Assembly: GCA_015680685.1 (NCBI GenBank)
Contig: MNCI01023754.1
Location: forward strand, 1-64,000
DNA: 64,000 nt
Source of the DNA: Gnetum montanum
Lineage: Eukaryota; Streptophyta; Gnetopsida; Gnetales; Gnetaceae
Direction of reading: 5' to 3'
Below are positions 44,276 through 56,360 of this stretch, in pieces. Position 1 is the first letter of the stretch. Each line of letters opens with the position of its first letter. Position numbers and translations under genes: made by a program. The notes below the pieces were generated by a model. It saw only the letters and a list, made by a program, of their open reading frames with translations. It did no database searches and was not told the DNA's origin.

Positions 44276-44662
44276 TGTTATTCCCCGTCGGTTGCACCAA
44301 TATTATATTAAATTTAAAAGAAATTGCAGAAAATAAAAAAGACACAGAGTGAAAAACCGCAGCAAAAAATTGACGCTTGGATCATTAGCACCACAACTTC
44401 AGAAGATTGAAGCTCAAGGAGAATTTACAAAGGAAGGGAGATGATTCTCAAGCTTATGCTTTGGAAAAATGTGGTGCTTTGGATGCTCCCTTTGAGTTCC
44501 TTATATATTGTCACAGAACCCAAAATTAAAAAGATAATGTAGCTTATTTTAGTGGGGATAGGTACGGGACCATTTATAACATAGACACAAATAAAAATAT
44601 AATAAGGCAAGACAAAAATATCTAGAGAAAATCAAGGCAGATTTGCCTTTATCCACCTCACA
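44276..44662 (-). repeat. Copia LTR, minus-strand copy
   Basis: The 387-bp segment runs from TGTTATTCCCCG to ATCCACCTCACA on the plus strand. It is the reverse complement of the copy at 45787-46194, sharing GCACCAATATTATATTAA, CCACAACTT and GGGGATA landmarks. It is preceded by gene-like sequence and followed by the reversed polypurine tract (AATTCTCCCTCTTTA). The two copies differ at many sites. Confidence 0.85.
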
Positions 44663-45620
44663 ATTCTCCCTCTTTAAGGTAAAGCTACTTTGAACAATGT
44701 TCCAAATTGTTTTTAGGAAATCAAGAAGACCAAATGCTCATTAGCACTAGAGAAACTTTTCAGCAAGAGTTGACTTGGTGAGTACATCTCCAAGATCTGC
44801 TTCAGTTGAAATTTTATTTGGAAGAATCCTTTGCTTTTTAATTTCCTTCCATATATAATGATACTGTATTTCAATGTGCTTCATTCGGGCATGAAAGGTT
44901 GAATTCTTGGATATGCTTATGGCACTTTGACTATCATAGCCAATATTAATAAGTGTATGAGTGATGTCAAGTTCAACTATTAGTCGTTAAAGCTATATTG
45001 CCTCTTTGCATGCCAAGTTAGTAGCAACATATTCAGCTTTAGTGGTAGACTGACAAACACAAGATTGTTTCTGACTTTTTCAAGATACAACACCACCAAA
45101 AAGATTAAACACATATCCACTGGTAGATTTCCTACTATCAATATCACTACCCCAATCTACATCGACAAAGCCATGAAGTCCATTGAAATCATTTTTATAA
45201 CAGATCCCATAATTTGAAGTACCACAAATATATCCGAAGACTCGCTTCACCGTAATCTAGTGTTGTTTCCTTGGATTAGACATATACATGCTAAGTTTTC
45301 CAACAATGTAAGCAATATCAGGTCTAGTTGAGACCATTGCATACATTAAACTATCGATAGCACTAGCATATGGAATTTTAACCATGAACTCTTTTTCTTG
45401 GCTTGTCTTTGGGCATTTTTTAATTGAAAATTTAATACTAGTTTCACAGGGTATAGTCACAGGCTTGCAATCATGGATATTAAATCATTTAAAAATATTT
45501 TCAACACATTTAGATTGTCCAAGCCAATTACCTTGTCTGAAGTCTAAAGAGGAGAACTCAATTTCATCAACGAAGAAGCAAAATTACCATAGCAAATTCC
45601 TTGGTGTAGTAGCAACTACC
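44663..45620 (-). pseudogene. Copia RT C-terminus and RNase H (broken)
   Basis: The minus strand encodes FNIHDCKPVTIPCETSIKFS, then VKIPYASAIDSLMYAMVST and RPDIAYIVGKLS (45257-45460). Farther along come VATNLACKEAI, KHIEIQYHYIWKEIKKQRIL and TEADLGDVLTKSTLAEKF (44770-45040). These are the end of copia RT and RNase H, in the correct order before the polypurine tract and LTR. Stops and frameshifts show decay. Sequence upstream of the RT end is lacking. Confidence 0.82.
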
Positions 45621-45786
45621 AAGTAGCTATCCCATAGCCCCATTGTTCTTGAAGTTTGGAGAAGCAACAAAACCACAATTCTCAATGTGGATTGTGGAGG
45701 GAAGATGAAAGAGTAGTATAGGAAATAATACCAAAAGTTTAAATTGCTTCTAATTTTGTAAATGTGAAAGGCCCCACGGTTGGATT
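45621..45786. other. Junction between the two copia halves
   Basis: About 165 bp separate the minus-strand RT fragment from the plus-strand LTR. I see no copia coding match in them on either strand beyond the first few bases. This is the breakpoint zone. Confidence 0.4.
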
Positions 45787-46194
45787 TGTGAGGTGGATGA
45801 AGGCAAATCTTCCTTGATTTTCTCTAAATATTTTTGCCCCACATTATTATATTTTTATTTGTGTCTATGTTATAATTGGTCCAGTACTTATCCCCACCAA
45901 AATAAACTACATTATCTTTTTAATTTTAGGTTTTGTGACAATATATAGAGGTAAAAGGGAGCATCCAAAGAACCATATTTTTTCAAAGCATAAGCTTGCG
46001 AATTATCTCCCTTCCTCTGTAAATTCTACTTGAGCTTCAATTTTCTAAAGTTGTGGTGCTAATGGTACAAGAGCCAACTTATTTTTGGGGGTTTTCACCT
46101 CGAAGGTTTTCCCTATGGTAACTCTATGCCTTTTTTATTTTCTAAAATCTTCTTAAAATTAATATAATATTGGTGCAAGCAATTGGAAATAACA
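45787..46194 (+). repeat. Copia 5' LTR, plus-strand copy
   Basis: The LTR begins TGTGAGGTGG and ends GGAAATAACA, giving the usual TG...CA ends. It is followed at about 46197 by TTAGTATCAAAGCCAGG, a near match to the initiator-Met tRNA primer site (TGGTATCAGAGC) used by copia elements. Confidence 0.85.
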
Positions 46195-49100
46195 ATTAGT
46201 ATCAAAGCCAGGTTCCACGTACAACTATTATTTTGTCAAGTAATTGCAGGGAAAAATCATGACCAACTCTCTATCCAAAATTGAAATTGAAAAGTTTAAC
46301 ATGTCCAACTATTAATTATGGAAGATTAACATGGAGACTCTCCTCATTGAAAAGGATCAGCACTATGCAATTTCAAAAGTAAAGCCAAATAAGATGTTCA
46401 ATGAAGAGTGGGAAAATTTTATTTGAAGGTGATACGTACAATTCATTTATGTCTTTCAAATTTAGTATCGCTTAATGTTTCTAATGTTTTTTCTGCTAAA
46501 GTTTTATGGGATAAATTGCAAACTTTGTATTAAACAAAGTTTCTAATCAATAAATTGTTGAAGAAACAAATGATTGTAAAATTATTGAAGGTATTACCAT
46601 TACAAAACACTTGAATGTATTTAACACATTGATTCATTAGTTGCAATCTATAGGGGTGACAATGGATGAGGAAGATCAATGCATCAGACTTCCAAATTCA
46701 TGGGAGACATTTGTGATGACTGTAAGTAATACATCTACCAGCTTTATTTTTGATAATATTAGTGGTTAGTTGTTATTTGAGGAAACATGTAGGAAAACTT
46801 CTACTCCTCAAAATGATGTATTATTTATCAAAAATGATGTAAAGCCAAATTTTGTTAAGAGGCCTCAATTTAAGAATAAGCCTCAAAAATTTGTAAAGCC
46901 ACCTAAATCTTGGAATTATGGTAAAGTTGGTCATATAAAGAAAGGTCGTAAAGCCCCTCCGTAAAAGGGCAAAGAGAGTAATGTACCAAAAAGTGATCAA
47001 GCCCCTCCTGTTCGATAGGGAGATTTGTATGTTGTCTCATCTTCTGATAATGTTGACACGTATTCTTGTTATGTGGACTTGAGTGCACCTCATCACTACA
47101 CTCCACATGTTGATCAGTTCAGTGAGTATACATCATCTGATCTCGGAATGGTAAGATTGGGTAATGATGGTTTATTCAAAGTTATAGGTTATGGAAAGGT
47201 AAAGAATCAATTTAAAAATGGACTAGTTAAATTGATTTCCAATGTATCTCATGTTCGAACACTTACTAAAAATCTTTTTATTTGTAAGTGAACTAGATGA
47301 TGCAAGACTAATTGTTACCTTTGGAGATGGAAAATGTTTAATACTACATGGTTATTCTCTTTTGGCTTCTGGAATTAAAATAGGCAAGTTGTATAAATTA
47401 GAAGCTAAAGCATTAAAATAGAAATTAAGTGCAATTGCATATTGATTTAAATTCAAGTATTGATTTATGACATAAAAGAATGGGACATCTTGGTGAAAAA
47501 GGACTTAAGGAACTTTACAAGCAAGGTAAATTTAGGCTTTCAAAGAATCTTTAGATTTTTGTCATCATTGTCTACATGATATATAGAGGTGTCATAGTTT
47601 TCAACAAAGTAATGCTAAATCTCTTTAGATATTAGAACTAATACATAGTGATGTATGTGAACTAGTTAAAGATATTAAAACAGGTTCTCTTGGAGGTGCT
47701 ATGTGTTATATTTCTTTTATTGATGAATATCCTAGAAAGATTTAGATCTATTTATTAAAACATAAGTTTGAAGTATTTGGAAAATTCATAGAATTCAAAG
47801 CTCTTGTTGAGAATTATTCAAGAAAGAAGATCAAAATTCTAAGAACTAATAATGGTGGTGAGTTTTGCTTATATGAATTCAATGTTTTTTGTAAAGAACA
47901 TGGCATTTGAAGGAAAAAAACTATTCTAGGGACTTTTAAGCAAAATGGAGTGGCAAAGCACTTCAATCGAACATTGATGGAACATGCCAAATGTATGCTT
48001 AGTGAATCTAATCTTAACAATCATATTTGGGGTGAAGTAATAATGACTACATATTATCTTATTAATAGATCTCCTTCATCAACACTTGGTAGAAAAATTC
48101 CAGAAGAACTTTGGAGTGGTAGATCTATTAATTTAAATTATTTGAAGATTTTTGGTTGTGAAGCTTGTGTACATGTTCCAAAATACGATAGGTTCAAATT
48201 AGACTCTAAGTCTGTCATATGTATCTTCCTTAACTATGAACATGATGTCACTCAAAACTTATGAGTTTTATAACCAAAAAACTAAAAAGGTTATTTATAG
48301 TCGAGATGTTATCTTTAGAGAAAACTATGGATCTATGAAGAAGGAATCTTCTAATAATGAAACTCTTTCAAATGATGTAACTCCTATGTATGTGCCTATT
48401 AAAATTAATAATGAAATTTCTAATGGTCATTCTCCCTTGATTGGGGATATTGCCCCTAGTGAACAAGATGGTGATTACATGGTAAATGAGGAGGAACAAC
48501 ATGAAGAGGGACAAAATATTTTTAGTGAATATGAACTATTAAGATGTTCAATGTGTATAAGAAAATTACCCTCACATCTAGAAGAATATGTCCTATTCAC
48601 TAAAAATAATGAGCCATCAACATATGATGAGGCATGTTCGTCTATTTAAAATGCAAAGTGGAAATAGGCAATGGATGTTGAAATATCATCAATTCACAAA
48701 AGTGAAACTTGAAAATTAACTAAGCTTCCATTAGAGAGAAAACCCATTGGAAATAAATAGGTGTACAAAATAAAATTTGGGAATCAATACAAAGCACAAC
48801 TTGTAGGTAAAAGATTTTCTTAGAGAAAGGGGATTGATTATGATGAAATCTTCTCTCCAGTAGTAAAATTAACATCTATAAAATCATTATTGGCTATCAT
48901 AGCTATTTATGATCTTAAACTTGAACAAATAAATGTGAAAACAACATTCCTCAATGGTGATCTTGAGGGAAAAATAGATATGCTTCAACTTGAAGGATAT
49001 GAAATTAAAGGAAAGGAGCATATGGTGTGTCGACTATTAAAATCACTATATGGGCTCAAACAAGCACCAATGATGTGGAATAAAAAATTTAATGACCACA

Positions 49101-49330
49101 TAATAAATCTTGGCTTTGTTAGAAGTGTTAAAGACTCCTATATGTATGTTAAAAATACAAGTGACAAATATGTTATCTTGTTGCTATATGTCGATGACAT
49201 GTTAATAGCAGGTAATTACATACATAATATTTAGGAGTTAAAACTTCATTTGTCTTCTCAATTTGAGATGAAGGATATTGCTGCTACACAAAAAATTTTG
49301 GACATGGAAATTAAAAGGGATAGGGCTATT
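46195..49330 (+). pseudogene. Copia gag-integrase-RT (broken, 3' part missing)
   Basis: From about 46260 gag-like frames occur (MTNSLSKIEIEKFN). HKRMGHLGEKGLKELY (about 47477) is the pre-integrase motif. The integrase core follows, with HSDVCE and LRTNNGGEF, where Asn replaces the usual Asp. Then come WGEV...NRSPSSTLG and FGCEACVHVPK (47950-48264). RT starts near 48780 and includes TTFLNGDLEGKI, KSLYGLKQAPMMWNKKF and YVDDML. Coding similarity stops near 49330, before the RT C-terminus and RNase H, which are the parts present in reverse at 44663-45620. Confidence 0.82.
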
Positions 49331-49870
49331 GAAGGAAATAAAAATTCAACATATTTGAATAACTAACTATTGATGCATAAATTTTGGATGCACCAATACC
49401 TAGGGGAAAACTCGTTTAAGGAGGTTATTACCTAGGGTGCCTCCCATATGGGTACTAAAACCAAGGAATAATCGTAGCTGGAGAGGGCTACATGGCCTTT
49501 TCAAAATAATAAAAAATGAAAATTTTAATTGAAATGAGTATGTTAAATTTAAGAATACAAAAGGTAACCAAAATAAATTTTTCCTGCTTCCCAATTGCTG
49601 TCACCATTCGCTGCTAGTCCGTTACATATGTTTCCATAGCCAACACTATTTGTAGCCACCAAAGGAGGGAGAGAGAGAGAAGAGGCTAGATAAAGGGGCT
49701 CGCTAACATGTCTCTGATGCATATAAGGAATGTGCCCTAACACCAACATGAGAGAGGGAAATTTATCCCTGTTTGAAGAACCTTGTCATGGATGCACCAC
49801 TCGCCAAAAATAGAATGGAATTGTAGAACCTGCACCTGCAATTGTTGCTGTCAATTGCTATAACATCATA

Positions 49871-49915
<45 letters not shown>

Positions 49916-50747
49916 NAAGATCCTGTTGTCATGTGCTGGTAGATGTGTTGCTATCTCCAGTCCTACATTTGTCGCTATCATGGGTTTGCTGCGAAAAGGG
50001 AAAAGAAAATTGTTGCCTCTTGGTTTCTTGTTGATATTGTTGACCATTGTCCACATAGCTCTACCACTACTAACTATCATTGGTCTGTTGCCATGAATAA
50101 AAAAATAGGACTACAAAACCCACTTATTCCACCCATTGTCCAGTGCACGTCAACTGCATTGTTGTTGCCTCAAGAAAATAGGAGAAGAGAGAGAAAAAAC
50201 CACTGTTCATTGGTTTCTCAGCCCTTGGAGACCCCCCTATCCATCTGTGTGTACCTCAATGGAGAGAGATGTAGTTTTTTGGGAAGAGAGCCTAATTTGT
50301 TAAAAAGGTCCTCACTTCCTCTACCTCCTGACATCATCTTTGTTCTCTACTTTATAGCCACCTGCTAGTAACGTTTCACCTCTCTACACATCGATCCACC
50401 TTCTTGTACTTTAGTCCACCTCCTCACACATCAGTTCACCTTCTTGCACGTTGGTCCATCTTATCGCATGTTAACATTGCTTGGTGAAATGGTATATGAT
50501 TTTATAGAATATTTTTGTTGATCATGGCCTCATGTGATAGCATGGGCGAGATTGGCCACAACACATAATCCCCTAAATAACAAATTACATGCAAGTGTAA
50601 GGAGCAACAAAAACCACAAAATCTTAAAAGAAAAATAATAAAATAAGAAAAATTTGAAAAAAATAAATTTAAAATCGAATAATAAAACCACTTGACCCAA
50701 GTTAGGACTTAGGTAAGGACTGCTAAAATTAGAAATTTGAAAATGGG
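49331..50747. other. Flank between copia and element F
   Basis: No convincing gene is present. A (GA)n microsatellite of about 22 units lies at 49872-49914 and ends at a single N (49916). At about 50370-50475 short units such as CCACCTTCTTG then CACGTTGGTCCACC repeat imperfectly about four times. The rest is unassigned. Confidence 0.5.
49872..49915 (+). repeat. (GA)n microsatellite
   Basis: An uninterrupted GA repeat of about 22 units is followed by a single N, so its true length is uncertain. Confidence 0.95.
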
Positions 50748-51543
50748 TAATGAGAGGCAAGGTACCCCTATGTCCAACCATATGAATCACTAAGGTGTTA
50801 CGCATGATTTGGTCAAATTTCACGGACCTATAGTTATCTAATGCACTAGCTCTTCTAGGAAGTGAAATGAGTGTTGAGAATGTTCGTTGTCTTCCTAACT
50901 ACACTTGTTAGGTTCAAGGGTATGGTTTAAGTGTAATTAAGGTATATGATTTTTATCGTTTTATGTTTTATAGATATAATCACCTACAACAAGAATGAAG
51001 AGTAGAGTAACTTAAAATCTAACTTGTTTACTACCTATCTGGCCTAACACATGTAACCGCCCCACCTTCCTGAACACATATAGTAATGCTAGGCTACCAA
51101 ACACTAAGCGTTGCTAGATTACCAAGTACTATATGAATGCTTGAAGTGGTCATGTTCATGTTCATTAACTATTGGAAATAAATTGCTTAATTCAAATGCA
51201 TGAAAGTAAAGAGCATGAAAGAAAAATGCAATAATAAAACATTAAGCTATTCTCTGTGCTACTAGGATTGTCAAAAGAGTTCATTTTATTCTCATTACAT
51301 TGTTGCGCTCAAGTACATCAGTGCTCGAACAAAGAATTATACACACTTAGACTCCTTCTATGGGTACTTAGAAAATATTCTAACTATAGGAAGAAGAAAT
51401 AGCAAAAGCTTTGCTACTCTAACTAAGAATGACCAAAAAATGACTATGAAAACTAGAGCCTAGGCATGGTATTTATAACCTTGGGGTATATACACCAATG
51501 TTGCATACCCGAAGTCAGAGCCAAAAATAAATGTGTTTCATCA
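50748..51543 (-). repeat. F 3' LTR
   Basis: The sequence begins TAATGAGAGGCAAGGTACCCC, a decayed U5 end, and finishes GTGTTTCATCA, 796 bp in all. A TATA box (51460-51467 on the plus strand) lies close to the U3 end. U3 is short and has lost the GATATC cluster. TACCCCCATGAATGAATG follows as the reversed polypurine tract. Confidence 0.87.
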
Positions 51544-51795
51544 TACCCCCATGAATGAATGAAAACTTATCCTTGAGTAAAGAAGAGGAGGAATAAGTTC
51601 TTTACAACATAACATATTGGGTAGGTATGGGATTATTGACTCTCATACAAACTGACTTAGATGAAACAAACACACAAACTTTGAGTACCCAAGTATACAG
51701 AATTACAATATTTTTACAACATTTGGTGTTCATGATAAGAGAGGTGAAGACACTAAATACAACTGACATCCAATGCCTCTTTAGTAGTAGAAAAA

Positions 51796-51797
<2 letters not shown>

Positions 51798-51846
<49 letters not shown>
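51798..51846 (+). repeat. (TG)n(GA)n compound microsatellite
   Basis: About nine TG units run directly into about sixteen GA units within the F noncoding region. Confidence 0.95.
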
Positions 51847-51848
<2 letters not shown>

Positions 51849-52785
51849 ATAGCTCCAACAATTACAAACAGTCCTCATTGTGTGGTTTGACTACATCATC
51901 CTTGGTGAAGATAGTCTTGCTTCTAGTCCATGCCTCATTACAATCACAACAAAATCATGAATTAGTATGTAAAGTGTAACACATAGTGGTTAAATGCCTT
52001 GTCTTGTCAGTGGTTACATTTGGCTAAGTTGTGATTATGGTAGATTAGTTTCTTCAGTAGTCTTAGAAGGAAGGTTGACAAATAGGGTAAAATAGATAAG
52101 TGGTCCATTAAATCAAAAAGCATTTAACATAAGGAAATATTTGAAGAGGGTATAAGAATTCACAATAAGAAAAAGTAAAGTTCACTAAAAACTATTATGA
52201 AGATGTGTACAATTGGATGTCATTGATGGGGTAAATAAAAAGAATTTGTTTGTAAGAGTGTCTAAGGGTAAAGAACTTAACTAACCCAACCCAAAGCTAT
52301 GCAAGTGGATCCTCCCCAAAGTAGGCATAGGCCTCTTATGCCCTTGCATAGCTTCAAACCAAAGAGTTCATGGGCTTTGTGGATGATTAATGGTTACACA
52401 TCAAACTAGGACATTAAACCAAAACATCCTGACACATCAAACTAGGACATTGAACCAAAACATGAAACCAGTAGTGAGGTGAGACATGGAATGCATAGAT
52501 GGATGAGAGAGAGAGAGTGAAATGGAGTTCCTAATTATGGTCACATGAAGTCCCTTGTGGATTTTGTGGTTAAATGACTTTATAGGATCCATCCGTAGTC
52601 TAGACCAAAACCAACCATGTTTAGTGACTTCACATCAACATTCTAAGACTAATCCATCTAGAGACACAAGAGTGCTCCCACAGAACAACCACCATTCCAA
52701 ATTAGAGAAGAAGTAGGAAGTGCAGAAGGGCCTTTATTCGAGGAGACTAGTTCCATAACTAGTGCCTATAGCCCATTTATTTAGT

Positions 52786-53030
52786 CTAAAGGGTGTACTT
52801 TGAATTCCCATTATTGTTTTTTTCTTTTTTTTCTTTCTTTTAAAATGGGAACTACACCATGCAAAGACACATGCATTTATTTTGTCCAAAGGATGTGCTT
52901 TGAATTCTCATCATCTTCTTTTTTTCTTCTTCATGAGAACCACACCATGCAAGGACATATGCATTTATTTTTTCCAAGGAATGTGCTTTGAATTTTCATC
53001 ATTTTTTTATGAGAACGACATCAGGCAAGG
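52786..53030 (-). repeat. Triplicated conserved block in F
   Basis: The block that runs from GTGCTTTGAATTC to CCATGCAAAGACA, single copy in C, D and B, is present three times here (starting near 52793, 52889 and 52982). Units are about 90-100 bp and are separated by CATTTATTTTTTCCAAGG-like sequence. Confidence 0.85.
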
Positions 53031-53633
53031 ACTTATTCAACTTCCTTTATTTGGATGACATTGAACGATAAGAGATTCATGAAAACCCACATGCACCCAA
53101 GCAAACAGAAAAGAACAAAGAATACCAGATCCCCTTGAAGCCACACCTTGTTCAAACCTTTGAATCCTTCCTAATTTCAAAAACTACCAAAGTCACAAAT
53201 TTCTTAGAGTTTTATTAATGAAAAAGGAACTACACATTTCCAAAAAAAGGAAAATCATAGAGTTTGTGGATGGGTGGATGTTGTGGACTCACTACGTATT
53301 ACATGAAAAGAAACCATGTCCTAATTATCCGTAACAAAATTCAAAGGTAGAAAGTAGACACCAATAATCAAATGACAAAAAATAGTACATACCACCATCA
53401 ACATTAACAAAAAGTTAGAAAATCACATCAAATAAAATAAAAGAAAATATAAAAGTAAGTGTAAAATATTCAAGAAATATCAAATGTACTAATGATGGTG
53501 TAAAATAAAAATTAGAAAAGATTAATAACATGAAAACAAAAAGATGTAAAATAAAGAATGTGTAAAATAAAAAGTTGTAAAACAAAAAATTGAAAAACTG
53601 AGGATTTGCTTAAATAATTAGCATGGTTGGCCA

Positions 53634-53652
53634 TCTCCCCCATGACTAAGTT
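53634..53652 (-). promoter_or_regulatory. PPT-like word at the end of pol (F)
   Basis: TCTCCCCCATGACTAAGTT on the plus strand reads AACTTAGTCATGGGGGAGA on the coding strand, with the full AGTCATGGGGG core preserved despite heavy decay of the coding frames around it. Confidence 0.55.
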
Positions 53653-54870
53653 GGAAGGAGGAGATCTGAAATATGGAGCATGGTTGTCCATCTGATGAGG
53701 TATTTGTTGTGTTAGTTGGTGTGTGCTTATTAAAAGGTTTAATTTTTTGGATGTTGACCAACTATTTCTTATTTGGACTCTTAGGTTTATAGATCATCAT
53801 GGTCCCAGAAGGAAAAGTCTCATAAATAATGTAAGGTCCTTTCCACAATGTTTGGAATTTAGTTCGTTGAGGTACGTGTGTGGGATTCTAGTAAAGAACC
53901 TTGTCTTTCGGTTGAAATTTGTCTTCTAATTTTCAAGTCATGATGCTTTTTATCATAGGACTTGTGCAAATCTTTAGAAGATAGGGCCACTAATTGATTT
54001 TTATCTAGAAGGTTGAGATTTATTTATCTTTCTTTTTGGGCTAGACTTAAGTCAAGGTCAAGGTCACAAGTTGTTGAAAGTGTACAAGGCTTAGATTGAA
54101 TGGGAAGTGTTGGTAGTTTTTCTTACACAAGCTCATAGGGAGAATAGCCTATAAGAAGTTTCCAAGTTGAGCAGTACGCCCAAAGGGCATTGTTCATTTT
54201 TGTGCTCTAATCCTTCATATACTTGCTAATAGTTCTTGTTAGTATTCTTTTGATTTCCCTATTGGTAACCTTAGCTTGACCATTAGCTTGGGGATGGTAA
54301 GGTGTTGTGAGTTTGTGTTCAACCCCCAAGTGTTGCATGAGCTTTCAAAAAGTAGTGCTTGTAAAGTGAGTTCCATTGTTAGAAATTAATGCATGTGGCA
54401 CACCAAAGCTATTTACAACACTTTTTTGTACAAATCAAGTAGTAATTGAAGATGTATAGTCGATGATGGCTTCTACTTCTACCCACTTCATACAATAGTT
54501 AACAAAAACTATGATGTATGCCTTTCCATTTAACATGGAAATGATGGGACCCATGAAGTTAATGCCCCAAATGTTGAATGGTTCTAGTAGTTAAATCCAC
54601 TATTCAGGTCCCTCCATTCGAGTAGCTATTCCACCATCTTGTTGGAATTGTTCAAAAGAGTGGATGTAATGGTGAGCATCCCAGAAGAGTGTTGGCCAAT
54701 AGCACCCTGCCATTAGGATTTTAATGGCCATGCATCTCCTAGCATAGTGTCCTTTATAAGGACCTTGATAAACATCTTGGAAAATGCATAGTTGATCAGC
54801 ATTAGGGACACACTAATGAACCAAGCCATCGATGCACATCTTGTAGAGGTGTTCGTTGATTTCCATGAAG
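53653..54870 (-). pseudogene. Integrase of F (broken)
   Basis: The minus strand can be read as PHALISNNGTHFTSTTF, HLGVEHKLTTPYHPQANGQ and KVTNREIKRIL at about 54240-54420. As in C and D, the second catalytic Asp is Asn. Here the catalytic Glu after GQ is also changed (QAK for QVE). The zinc-binding and C-terminal regions flank it in broken frames. Confidence 0.75.
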
Positions 54871-55440
54871 TGATTTACTTAGTGAAAAAACGATTATTTC
54901 TTTCAGTGGTCCAGCCCTTGTAGCATTTGCTGTGTAAGAAGATAGGTGAGAATGTTATCATACCATTTTGGCTCATTGGGCATTTGTTCAATTACAACCC
55001 TGGCAAAGAGGAGTTCATCAGGAAATGCATGGGCTTTCTTCCTCTTTATTGTCCCATTGTAATCGAGACAAGTAATCAACAATCACATTTTCAGTACCCT
55101 TTCAATCTACCATTGTAATATCGAATTCCTGCAAGATCATCAACCACCATATGACACAAGGGCTCACCATTGGCTTATTCATTAGGAAGCAAATGGCAGT
55201 ATGATTCGTGTGTACAAACACCTTGTATTCAAGAACATAATGCTTGAACTTCTCTAGAGCAAACACCACCACCATCAATTCTTTCGTTGTAGTGGTGTAG
55301 TTTAGTTGTGCACCCATAATGCTTCAACTGGCGAAGTAGATGTAATATGGACATTTCTTGTCATCTAACTATGTTAGCACTGCTCCCAAGGCATAATTCG
55401 ATGCATCTATCATAATATGAAATGGTCTGAACCAATTGGG
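54871..55440 (-). pseudogene. RNase H of F (broken)
   Basis: The frame at 55102-55317 reads YTTTTKELMVVVFALEKFK, HYVLEYKVFVHTNHTAI and CVIWWLMILQEFDI. It aligns with D and C. Confidence 0.78.
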
Positions 55441-56360
55441 TGCTTGTAGGATTGGAGTTTCTACAAGCTTCTCTTTCAGTTGTTGGAATGCTTTTTTACA
55501 TTTTTTAGTCCAAACAAAAGAAGCATCTTTCTTTATTAGCTCAACTAATAGTTTTGTGATCTTATAGAAATTCTCTATGAATTGCCAATAGTAGCTAGTA
55601 TGTTCAAGGAATGACCAAACATATTTAACTATTTTTGGCTAGCGGGTTATCCCTTGGATGACCCTTATTTTCTCTAGGTCCATCTTAATTTCTACTTGTG
55701 AGATTCTATGCCCTAGTACAATGCCCTCTTGGACCATGCGATGACTCTTTTGCTAATTAAGTCGCAAGTTAGTTTTGACACATCATCTCAGCACTTGCTC
55801 AAGGCAGTACAGGCTTGCTCAAATGTAGCTCCATAAGTGGAGAAGTCATCCATGAATACTTCCACACCACTACTAATTTTCTATTGAAAAATGCTCAGGA
55901 CCAAGAATTGGAATGTGGTAGGAGCATTGCATAGACCAAACAACATCTTACGATATGCAATAGTTCCCCAGGGACTCGTGAATGTTGTCTTTACTTGGTC
56001 TTTTGGTGTAATTTGAATTTGGTTATAGTCACTATAACCATGTAGAAAACTATAGTAGCAATGCCCAAATATTGTGTTGAGCACCTAGTCAACAAATGAC
56101 AATGGAAAGTGATCCTTGAATGTTGCCATATTTAGTAGCCTAAAATTGATGTAGACCTACCACTTGCCAACTTTCTTGGCATAATTATGAGTGGGCAAAC
56201 CCACTCACTATTTGCAATGGGATAGATGAACCCTATCTTGAGGAGTTGCTTGATTTCTCCTTGATGATCTACTTTAGTTTGGGGTTTAAATGCCTTTGTG
56301 GTTATCATTTTGGCTTCATGGTCGAATTGGTGTAAATGCGATGCTGGCATATCCTAGGAT
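55441..56360 (-). pseudogene. Reverse transcriptase of F (broken)
   Basis: The frame at 55881-56084 has FLHGYSDYNQIQITPKD, TTFTSPWGTIAYRKM and LFGLCNAPTTFQ. The frame at 56132-56350 has LLKIGFIYPIANSEWVCPL. FMDDFSTYG is readable near 55840-55870, so the catalytic Asp pair is kept. The frames are shifted against each other. Confidence 0.8.

Larger units (their letters stand above)
51544..53633 (-). other. F 3' noncoding region
   Basis: A compound (TG)n(GA)n microsatellite lies at 51798-51846. Conserved blocks include ACATTTGGCTAAGTTGTGAT near 52018 and AAGTGGATCCTCCCCAAAGTA near 52302. A GAAGGGCCTTTATTCGAGG block lies near 52725, and an A-rich tract runs at 53420-53600. No third ORF is seen. 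Confidence 0.65.

Noticed and set aside
44276-44352. Natural C-terminus of the gene-like fragment
   Set aside because: These codons are the reversed end of a copia LTR, as shown by the matching copy at 46120-46194.
49872-49915. Ser-Leu-rich frame in the (GA)n tract
   Set aside because: It is a translation of a microsatellite on the opposite strand, not a gene.
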